A DNA stretch of 10,778 nt from positions 1 through 10,778 of the forward strand of contig JAUTXB010000068.1 in the NCBI GenBank assembly GCA_030838245.1, written 5' to 3'. Shown here piece by piece: positions 1 to 7,722 of this stretch; the first letter of the stretch is position 1; every line of letters starts with the position of its first letter. The translations under genes were made by a program, and so were the position numbers. A model generated the notes under the pieces. The model was not told where the DNA came from, ran no database searches, and saw only the letters and a program-made list of their open reading frames with translations. This DNA comes from Acidimicrobiaceae bacterium (GTDB lineage Bacteria > Actinomycetota > Acidimicrobiia > Acidimicrobiales > RAAP-2).

Positions 1-4
1 TCAC

Positions 5-1950
<1,946 letters not shown>

Positions 1951-1988
1951 AACCCTCCGGCCCGCTCCGGCGGTCTGGAATGGTGTAC

Positions 1989-2017
1989 TCGGCCGGGTCC
2001 TTTGTGGGCCCGGCCGA
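1989..2017. terminator. GC-rich hairpin after groEL, between convergent genes
   Basis: The arms 1989-2000 and 2006-2017 form a 12-bp stem with one G-U pair and a 5-base loop (TTTGT). It lies 39 bases past the groEL stop. No T-run follows on either strand, a form common in high-GC actinobacteria. Because the serine hydrolase gene converges from the right, it could stop transcription from both sides. Confidence 0.65.
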
Positions 2018-2106
2018 CGTGCGTCCCGGCCCCAATTGTTCGGGCTCCGAGGTGGCACAGAGCGCCGACTCCGCCGGTCCGCGGCACGACGACAATGCCT
2101 AGCGCT

Positions 2107-2144
2107 ACAGCCTCGGCACAGTTACGCAGTCTCGGCGCAGTTAC
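2107..2144. repeat. Two tandem 19-bp units at the hydrolase 3' end
   Basis: Units 2107-2125 and 2126-2144 match at 16 of 19 positions. The core CTCGGCRCAGTTAC appears in both. The second unit covers the stop codon and part of the last codon of the (-) serine hydrolase, and the first repeats that TAA-containing sequence immediately downstream. No third copy is visible on either side. It could be a simple slippage duplication or a paired binding site. Confidence 0.7.
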
Positions 2145-3229
2145 AAGGAGCGATAGACGGCGTCGATCAGCGCCCGATTGCGCGTGCTCTGCCACCTCGG
2201 GATCACGTGGTTCATCACGTAGCCGAACGCCAGGTTGGCATCGGGGTCGGCGAACCCGACCGCGCCTCCGGTGCCGAAGTGCCCGAAGCTCCCTGGGTTG
2301 GGACCGAAGGGTCGGCGAGCAACGGTGGGCTTAAAGCCGAGTCCGAACGTGGTCTCCTCACCGAGGACCGGGCACCATCCCTCGGACTGCGGGCTGGTCG
2401 CTTCGGCCAGCAGGCCGGGCGAGAGCAGGCGGTGCGGCTCGAGCAGGGCGGCGAAGAAGCGGGCCACCCCGGTCGCCGTGCCGTGCCCGTTGGTCGAAGG
2501 GACCTGCGCCTCTCGCCAGCGGGTGGAGTTGACTACGCCGACCGAGGAGTACCCGGGTGGGTTGAAGTACCCGAGCGCGACCATGAGCGGATCGCCGGTG
2601 AGCTCGCTCATCTCTATCTCCGCTGGCCTGAGCGGCGACGCCCAGATGACCTCGGCGCACCGGTGCTGTTCGGATCGGGGGACTCCGAACCACAAGTCGG
2701 CGCCTAGCGAATCGGCCACGGCGCGCAACCTCGTCCCGGGCATCTCGCCCGTCACTCGTCGGATGATCTCGCCCACCAGGTGCCCGTAGGTGTTGGTGTG
2801 GTAGGCGTGCCGGGTTCCCGGTTCCCACCAGGCAGCTGTCGCAGCCAGGGCGGCTGTCATCCGGTCCCAGTGCCACAAGTCGTCGTTGGTCAGGGGCTCT
2901 CGGATGGCCGGCACCCCCGCTTGGTGCGACAGCGCGTGGCGCACCGTGGCGGCCTCTTTGCCTCCGTGGGCGAACTCCGGCCACACCGATGCGATCGGGC
3001 TGTCCAGGCCGATGAGGCCGGCGTCGACGAGTTGGAGGGCGAGCAGGCCGACCACGGCCTTGCCCACCGAATAGAAATCCACCAGCGTGGTCGGCTCCCA
3101 GGCGCGTCGGCCCGCTCCGTCGGCCCAACCTCCGACCAGATCGACGACCACGTCGCCGTCGACGATTACGCAGACGGCCCCGCCCACCTCGCCCTGCTCG
3201 GCGAAATTGGCGGCGAATGCCTCTCGCAC
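2141..3229 (-). CDS. Serine hydrolase, class C beta-lactamase / EstB-like family
   Basis: The fold family (PF00144) includes class C beta-lactamases, DD-peptidases and esterases. Visible motifs are the nucleophile box S54-V-G-K57, the tyrosine box HAYHTNTYGHLVGE with Y143, and the third box HFGTGG at 317-322. The YHxxTYGxLVGE form resembles EstB-like esterases more than true beta-lactamases, so an esterase or amidase is more likely than antibiotic resistance. The substrate is unknown. There is no signal peptide, so the protein is probably cytosolic. Numbering is from the GTG at 3229, the first standard start. That start lacks a good ribosome site and drops upstream residues (SGRCDRKFDAV) that look like the family's usual N-terminus. 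An in-frame CTG at 3274, nine bases after GAGGGG, would give 377 residues and is probably the real start. It is the last gene of the (-) block. Confidence 0.88.
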   Translation of the reverse strand: MREAFAANFAEQGEVGGAVCVIVDGDVVVDLVGGWADGAGRRAWEPTTLVDFYSVGKAVVGLLALQLVDAGLIGLDSPIASVWPEFAHGGKEAATVRHALSHQAGVPAIREPLTNDDLWHWDRMTAALAATAAWWEPGTRHAYHTNTYGHLVGEIIRRVTGEMPGTRLRAVADSLGADLWFGVPRSEQHRCAEVIWASPLRPAEIEMSELTGDPLMVALGYFNPPGYSSVGVVNSTRWREAQVPSTNGHGTATGVARFFAALLEPHRLLSPGLLAEATSPQSEGWCPVLGEETTFGLGFKPTVARRPFGPNPGSFGHFGTGGAVGFADPDANLAFGYVMNHVIPRWQSTRNRALIDAVYRSL

Positions 3230-3277
3230 CGCGTCGAATTTCCGGTCGCAGCGACCGCTTTGTGCCGTGCCCAGCGC

Positions 3278-3487
3278 TCAGTGCCCCTCAGTGGGGACGT
3301 AGTACCGCTTGCCGGCCGTGTCGATCCAGACCCGCATGACCCGGTTGGTCGAGGGATCGTTGAACACCTCGTCGGTGGGCGTCCAGTCGGCACCGGGCCG
3401 GGTCGCCTCACCGTGACGGCGAACGAAGAAACTGAAGATGACCACGCCTACCACCGCGAGGGCCAACAGGGCCCAGATCACGTCCAC
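3278..3487 (-). CDS. Small single-pass membrane protein, function unknown
   Basis: This is a 69-residue protein. Residues 3-22 are a continuous hydrophobic helix (IWALLALAVVGVVIFSFFV). It is followed by RRH, which by the positive-inside rule places the C-terminus in the cytosol. The soluble tail (about residues 30-69) is rich in charged and aromatic residues, with DEVFNDPSTNRVMRVWID and KRYYVP. This looks like a small folded module, but I cannot tie it to a named family with certainty. The GTG start at 3487 is supported by GGAGG eight bases upstream. The gene sits between the YbjQ-like gene (34-bp gap) and the serine hydrolase, whose likely ribosome site lies inside the end of this gene, so the three are probably co-transcribed. 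The stop TGA is in the same frame as the hydrolase. Confidence 0.75.
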   Translation of the reverse strand: MDVIWALLALAVVGVVIFSFFVRRHGEATRPGADWTPTDEVFNDPSTNRVMRVWIDTAGKRYYVPTEGH

Positions 3488-3495
3488 GGCGCCCG

Positions 3496-3500
3496 CCTCC
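3496..3500 (-). promoter_or_regulatory. Ribosome binding site for the small membrane protein
   Basis: GGAGG on the (-) strand is eight bases from the GTG at 3487. It decides between that GTG and a second GTG two codons later. Confidence 0.65.
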
Positions 3501-3521
3501 GTCTCGAAAAGGCGCTCGCAG

Positions 3522-3893
3522 TCATCGCCGCGAGCCGACCACGACAGCCGTGCCGTAGGCCACGATCTCGGTCAGCCCCTGGCCCACCTCGGACGAATCG
3601 AAGCGCATGGAGACGATGGCGTTGGCGCCGAGCACGGTGGCGTTCTCGATCATCCGGTCCATGGCATGGCGACGGCTGTCCTCCACCAACCTGGTGTACT
3701 GCTTGACCTCACCCCCGGCCATGGCCTTGAACCCGGCGGCGAAGCCCTTGGCCATACCCATGGAGCGGACGACCACGCCGAAGACCATGCCCAGGCTCCG
3801 CTCGATCGGCCACTCGGGGAATTCCAACGTGGTGGTGATGGGGAACTGGGGTGCCGCATTCGGTGGTGGTGCCGGCGGTTCGCTGGTAGTCAC
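3522..3893 (-). CDS. YbjQ/UPF0145 family protein
   Basis: The 123-residue product matches the YbjQ/UPF0145 family (PF01906, often labelled a putative heavy-metal-binding domain). Its function is not established, and the family forms small ring-like oligomers in known structures. Recognisable stretches run in order: a beta strand with ITTTLEF, a segment rich in Gly, Met and Val (GMVFGVVVRSMGMAKG), the helix around EDSRRHAMDRMIENA, then ANAIVSMRFD and EIVAYGTAVVV. Before the domain is a short Pro-rich tail of about 16 residues. The frame is open to an ATG at 4067, but I chose the GTG at 3893. It has AGGAGG six bases upstream, and the extra 58 residues show no conserved character. It is the first gene of the (-) block and is divergent from the NUDIX gene. 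A metal-binding role is only a family label here. Confidence 0.85.
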   Translation of the reverse strand: MTTSEPPAPPPNAAPQFPITTTLEFPEWPIERSLGMVFGVVVRSMGMAKGFAAGFKAMAGGEVKQYTRLVEDSRRHAMDRMIENATVLGANAIVSMRFDSSEVGQGLTEIVAYGTAVVVGSRR

Positions 3894-4023
3894 GGGGGGC
3901 CTCCTGGCGGCGGTGGACGTCACCAATCGTAGGTCTTCCTGCTTCTTACCTGCGGGAACGGATGTTCTTGGCGCCCGGTATCCGGCCGGTTCGGGGGCGG
4001 TTCGACATAGCCTGGACCCACCC
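3894..4023. promoter_or_regulatory. Divergent intergenic region with ribosome site and probable promoters
   Basis: This 130-bp spacer separates the (-) YbjQ-like gene from the (+) NUDIX gene, so it must hold start signals for both. Bases 3900-3905 are AGGAGG on the (-) strand, a perfect Shine-Dalgarno site for the GTG at 3893. On the (+) strand, TAGCCT at 4008-4013 fits the loose TAnnnT form of a -10 box and ends ten bases before the NUDIX ATG. On the (-) strand, TACGAT at about 3925-3930 is a similar weak candidate. I see no convincing -35 boxes. Confidence 0.4.
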
Positions 4024-4785
4024 ATGTCACCCCCAACCGTTGATCCAGGCGCCCCCAGGCAGGTCATTCCCCGCCCAGCCCGAAGCCGGGCCGGCCGGCC
4101 GGCGCGATGGGCCGAGCTGGACGAGACCGGTCGCCGATCGATCAGCCTGGAACGGGTCCGAGCCGCCGTCGCCGCCGGGGGCGGCTGGGTGGCCGGCTAC
4201 CCCGATCCACGTCGTCGGATGGCCGCGTTCGGAGCCGATGGGGCGGGGCCGACTGCCGCCGTGCTCGTGCCCCTCTACGAGGACGGTGGTGAGACCCGGG
4301 TCATCCTGACCGTGCGATCGAGCGACCTGCGCTCCCATCGCGACGAGGTGGCCTTTCCCGGCGGCCGGCTCGATGCCGGCGAGGAGGTCATCGAGGGGGC
4401 CCTTCGAGAGGCGTGGGAGGAGGTCGGGCTCGACCCGTCCGCCGTCTCGGTCATCGGCACGCTCAACCAGCTGGCCACGGCGTCGTCCAACACCTTGGTC
4501 ACCCCGGTGGTGGGGACGCTCGAGAGCCGCCCGCCTCTCACCGCCAACCCGAGCGAGGTGGCCAGGATCTTCGATCTGGCCCTGGCCGACCTTCTAGTCG
4601 ACGGCGTGTTCCACGAGGAGTGGTTGTCGGTGTCGGGAACCCCGCAGCTCAACGGTGACCAGGACGTGGAGTTCCCCGTCTGGTTCTTCGAGGCCGGTGG
4701 GGAGATCATCTGGGGGGCCACGGCTCGGATCCTGGTCGACCTCTTGAGCCTGGCCCTGGGGACCGGCGAGCCCGCCGGTGACTGA
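4024..4785 (+). CDS. NUDIX hydrolase, CoA-pyrophosphatase (NudL/NUDT7-8) type
   Basis: This predicted cytosolic enzyme probably cleaves the pyrophosphate of coenzyme A or its esters into phosphopantetheine and 3',5'-ADP. The full NUDIX box G-x5-E-x7-REUxEExGU is present at residues 114-136, with R128, E129, E132 and E133 for the catalytic metals. Just before it, LTVRSSDLRSHRDEVAFPGG (95-114) matches the extra signature of the CoA-pyrophosphatase subgroup, with D107 where Gly is usual. NPSEVARIF and the closing WGATARIL also fit that subgroup. The 253-residue length is slightly long because of a Pro/Arg-rich N-terminus. The frame is open upstream across the divergent gene. The ATG at 4024 is chosen because it is the first start past that gene's promoter region. 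No Shine-Dalgarno site precedes it, so a leaderless or near-leaderless message, or a later start at ATG 4219, is possible. Confidence 0.88.
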   Translation: MSPPTVDPGAPRQVIPRPARSRAGRPARWAELDETGRRSISLERVRAAVAAGGGWVAGYPDPRRRMAAFGADGAGPTAAVLVPLYEDGGETRVILTVRSSDLRSHRDEVAFPGGRLDAGEEVIEGALREAWEEVGLDPSAVSVIGTLNQLATASSNTLVTPVVGTLESRPPLTANPSEVARIFDLALADLLVDGVFHEEWLSVSGTPQLNGDQDVEFPVWFFEAGGEIIWGATARILVDLLSLALGTGEPAGD

Positions 4786-4796
4786 CTGGCGCCATT

Positions 4797-4834
4797 GGGC
4801 CCGGTCGGCCCACTGCGAACTGGGCCGAGGGCCC
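4797..4834 (+). terminator. Strong hairpin after the NUDIX gene
   Basis: The outer arms GGGCCC (4797-4802 and 4829-4834) and inner arms TCGGCCCA / TGGGCCGA (4805-4812 and 4821-4828) make a 14-bp perfect stem. It has a two-base bulge (GG, 4803-4804) and an 8-base loop. It starts 11 bases after the NUDIX stop and has no T-run. It most likely separates that gene from the guaB3-guaA-pcrA transcript. Confidence 0.65.
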
Positions 4835-4969
4835 GTGTGGACCCCGAACCATGGCGCAGGGGCGAGGGCCTCCAGGCGGTATCGTGTACCCATGCCGATG
4901 GGCGCGGTGATGTCGGGGGCGTGCTGCACGGTTTTCGGATGAGCGCGACAAGGGCCGGAGGACGACACC
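4835..4969 (+). promoter_or_regulatory. Leader of guaB3: possible promoter and ribosome site
   Basis: This is the only gap in front of the three-gene guaB3 operon. GGAGG at 4957-4961 lies eight bases before the GTG start and decides it. TATCGT at 4880-4885 fits a loose -10 box, but no matching -35 is evident, so the promoter call is weak. I looked for a purine-type riboswitch and did not recognise one. Confidence 0.4.
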
Positions 4970-6133
4970 GTGGCTGAAATAGAGATCGGCATCTTCAAAT
5001 CGGGACGGAGGGCGTACGGGTTCGACGACATCGCCATCGTCCCCAGTCGTCGGACGCGAGATCCCGAGGACGTGGACATCAGCTGGGAGATCGACGCCTA
5101 CCAGTTCGAGTTACCCCTCATGGCTTCGGCCATGGATGGCGTGGTCAGTCCGAGCACGGCTATCGAGGTCGGACGCCTGGGTGGGCTCGGGGTTCTGAAC
5201 CTCGAAGGACTGTGGACCCGCTACGAGGACCCCACCGGCCTCTTCGACGAGATCCGGGAGCTCTCGACCGAGAAGGCCACCGCCCGCATGCAGCAGATGT
5301 ATGCGGAGCCGGTGCAGATGGACCTGGTCACCCAGCGCATCAAGGAGATGAAGGCGGCAGGGATCACCACGGCCGCATCGGTCACGCCGCAAAAGACGGA
5401 GCTGTTCGCCCCGTCCCTGCTCGAGGCGGAGCTCGACCTTTTGGTCATCCAGGGCACGGTGGTGTCGGCCGAGCACGTGTCCAAGACGGCCGAGCCGCTG
5501 AACCTCAAGCGGTTCATCCGTGAGTTCGAGATTCCCATCATCGTCGGTGGCTGTGCCTCCTACCAGGCCGGCCTCCACCTCATGCGGACCGGAGCGGTGG
5601 GTGTCCTGGTCGGAGTGGGACCGGGCAATGCCTGTACCACCAGGGGCGTCCTCGGCATCGGGGTGCCCCAGGCCACGGCCATCGCCGATGTGGCCGGCGC
5701 CCGGATGCGCCACCTCGACGAGACGGGCGTCTACTGCCACGTGATCGCCGACGGTGGCATGTCCAAGGGCGGCGACATCGCCAAGGCCATCGCCTGTGGA
5801 GCCGATGCGGTCATGTTGGGCTCCCCGTTGTCATCGGCGGTCGAGGCCCCGGCCCGCGGCTTCCACTGGGGCATGGCCACCTTCCATCCGACCCTTCCCC
5901 GAGGGGCACGGGTGAAGACGACCACGCGGGGCACGCTCCAAGAGATCCTGCTCGGCCCGGCCCATGAGAACGACGGTCGGATGAACCTCTTTGGGGCCCT
6001 GCGCACGGCCATGGCCACCTGTGGCTACCAGTCGGTGAAGGAGTTCCAAAAGGCCGAGGTCATGGTGGCCCCGTCGCTCCAGACCGAGGGCAAGGACCTG
6101 CAACGCTCGCAGGGCGTGGGCATGGGCCATTGA
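4970..6133 (+). CDS. guaB3: GuaB3 family IMP dehydrogenase-related protein
   Basis: This is a TIM-barrel enzyme of the IMP dehydrogenase/GMP reductase family, 387 residues. The phosphate-binding and catalytic loop [20 protein letters not shown] (215-234) holds the expected catalytic Cys at C222. [11 protein letters not shown] (259-269) is the second phosphate-binding strand. The tandem CBS (Bateman) module of canonical GuaB is absent, and the flap lacks the usual GMGS and Arg-Tyr signature. Instead it has [18 protein letters not shown] (320-337). These traits and the length match the actinobacterial GuaB3 group. Cyanobacterial GuaB3 has been described as an IMP dehydrogenase, while to my knowledge the actinobacterial role is unsettled. 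The GTG start has GGAGG at eight bases. The stop overlaps the guaA start by four bases, tying it to GMP synthesis. Confidence 0.95.
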   Translation: MAEIEIGIFKSGRRAYGFDDIAIVPSRRTRDPEDVDISWEIDAYQFELPLMASAMDGVVSPSTAIEVGRLGGLGVLNLEGLWTRYEDPTGLFDEIRELSTEKATARMQQMYAEPVQMDLVTQRIKEMKAAGITTAASVTPQKTELFAPSLLEAELDLLVIQGTVVSAEHVSKTAEPLNLKRFIREFEIPIIVGGCASYQAGLHLMRTGAVGVLVGVGPGNACTTRGVLGIGVPQATAIADVAGARMRHLDETGVYCHVIADGGMSKGGDIAKAIACGADAVMLGSPLSSAVEAPARGFHWGMATFHPTLPRGARVKTTTRGTLQEILLGPAHENDGRMNLFGALRTAMATCGYQSVKEFQKAEVMVAPSLQTEGKDLQRSQGVGMGH

Positions 6134-7722
6134 CCACGACCGGCCCGGGGCTCGACACTGGCCCGACTGACGGGCCGATCCTGGTGGTCGACTTCGGGGC
6201 CCAGTATGCCCAGCTGATCGCCCGGCGGGTGCGTGAGGCCCACGTCTACTCCGAGATCGTCCCCCACACGGCCACGGCCGACGAGCTGTTGGCCCACCGG
6301 CCACAGGGGATCATCCTGTCGGGCGGCCCGAAGTCGGTGAACGAGACACCGGCGCCGACCATCGACCCGGCCATCTACGACTCGGGCGTTCCCATCCTGG
6401 GCATCTGCTACGGCGCCCAGCTGCTGACCCAGCAACTGGGTGGCGAGGTGGCTCGCACCGGTCGAGGGGAGTACGGCCGCACCACGGTGAACCTGACCGA
6501 GCGCTCCCCCCTGTTCGTCGACTGGCCGACCGCCGCCGAGGTGTGGATGAGCCACGCCGACGGCATCGCCGTGGTTCCCGAGGGTTTCATTTCCACCGCC
6601 CGGAGTGCCGATGCCCCGGTTGCCGCGCTGCACGACCCCGAACGTCGCATCTACGGCGTGCAGTTCCACCCCGAGGTGGTCCACACCGAGCGGGGCCGAG
6701 ACCTCCTCGAGCGGTTCCTCTATGACGTCTGCGGCTGCCCGCCGTCGTGGACCCACACCTCGATCATCGAGACCCAGGTGGCCGCGGTCCAGGCCCAGGT
6801 GGGAGACGCCCGCGTCCTGTGCGCACTCTCGGGCGGCGTGGACTCGGCCGTGGCCGCCGCATTGGTGCACAAGGCCATCGGCGACCAGCTGACCTGCGTT
6901 TTCGTCGACACCGGCCTCATGCGGTCTGGCGAGAGCGAACAGGTCGAGGAGACGTTCCGGCGCCAGTTTCACGTCGACTTGGTCCACGTGAAGGCGGCCG
7001 ACCGGTTCTTCTCGGCATTGGCCGGGGTCACCGATCCCGAAGTGAAGCGCAAGACCATCGGCGAGCTGTTCATCCGGGTGTTCGAAGAGGTGGCCCGGGA
7101 CCTGGTCAGCGGGGAAGATGGCTCGACAGGCGAGGCTGCCGGCTACCTGGTCCAGGGCACGCTGTACCCCGACGTCATCGAGTCGGGCTCGGCCGATGCG
7201 GCCAAGATCAAGTCCCACCACAACGTCGGCGGCCTCCCCGACGATCTGGCCTTCGACTTGGTCGAGCCACTGCGGCTGTTGTTCAAAGACGAGGTGCGGG
7301 CGGTGGGAGAAGAGCTCGGCCTGCCCCACGACATCGTGTGGCGCCAGCCGTTCCCCGGTCCCGGCCTGGCCGTGCGCATCGTGGGGGAGGTCACGCCGGA
7401 GCGGGCCGACATCCTGCGGGCCGCCGATGCCATCGTGACCGAGGAGATCCGGCGGGCCGGCCTCTATCGCGACCTGTGGCAGAGCTTTGCCGTGCTTCCT
7501 GCTGTTCGCACGGTGGGGGTGATGGGCGATGGCCGCACCTACGCCTACCCCATCGTGATTCGCGCTGTCACCAGTGACGACGCCATGACGGCCGACTGGG
7601 CCAGGTTGCCCTACGACCTGCTCGAGCGCCTTTCCTCGCGCATCATCAACGAGGTCGAGGGCGTCAACCGGGTGGCTCTGGACATCACGTCCAAGCCTCC
7701 GGGCACCATCGAATGGGAGTGA
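6130..7722 (+). CDS. guaA: GMP synthase (glutamine-hydrolysing)
   Basis: It converts XMP to GMP using ATP and glutamine, the last step of de novo guanine nucleotide synthesis, in the cytosol as a homodimer. The class I glutaminase domain (about 16-205) carries C93 in GICYGAQ and the H180/E182 pair in GVQFHPEV. The ATP-pyrophosphatase domain has the PP-loop SGGVDS at 234-239. The dimerisation and XMP-binding C-terminus contains [10 protein letters not shown] (408-417) and ends in the invariant PPGTIEWE. The 530 residues match the usual 525 or so. The start is TTG at 6130, sharing four bases (TTGA) with the guaB3 stop. No ATG or GTG lies between there and the first conserved strand, and no strong ribosome site is present, so translation is probably coupled to guaB3. 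Confidence 0.98.
   Translation: MTTTGPGLDTGPTDGPILVVDFGAQYAQLIARRVREAHVYSEIVPHTATADELLAHRPQGIILSGGPKSVNETPAPTIDPAIYDSGVPILGICYGAQLLTQQLGGEVARTGRGEYGRTTVNLTERSPLFVDWPTAAEVWMSHADGIAVVPEGFISTARSADAPVAALHDPERRIYGVQFHPEVVHTERGRDLLERFLYDVCGCPPSWTHTSIIETQVAAVQAQVGDARVLCALSGGVDSAVAAALVHKAIGDQLTCVFVDTGLMRSGESEQVEETFRRQFHVDLVHVKAADRFFSALAGVTDPEVKRKTIGELFIRVFEEVARDLVSGEDGSTGEAAGYLVQGTLYPDVIESGSADAAKIKSHHNVGGLPDDLAFDLVEPLRLLFKDEVRAVGEELGLPHDIVWRQPFPGPGLAVRIVGEVTPERADILRAADAIVTEEIRRAGLYRDLWQSFAVLPAVRTVGVMGDGRTYAYPIVIRAVTSDDAMTADWARLPYDLLERLSSRIINEVEGVNRVALDITSKPPGTIEWE

Noticed and set aside
2141..3229. Antibiotic-resistance beta-lactamase
   Set aside because: The tyrosine box and third box are of the EstB-like type, there is no signal peptide, and nothing nearby resembles an AmpR-type regulator.
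3607..4023. Upstream extension of the NUDIX frame to an ATG at 3607
   Set aside because: It would lie antisense across the YbjQ-like gene and its ribosome site. The added residues have no family match.
4920..4930. Short dyad CGTGC-T-GCACG followed by TTTT in front of guaB3
   Set aside because: A one-base loop cannot form a working hairpin, and a 5-bp operator half-site is too short to claim in this composition.
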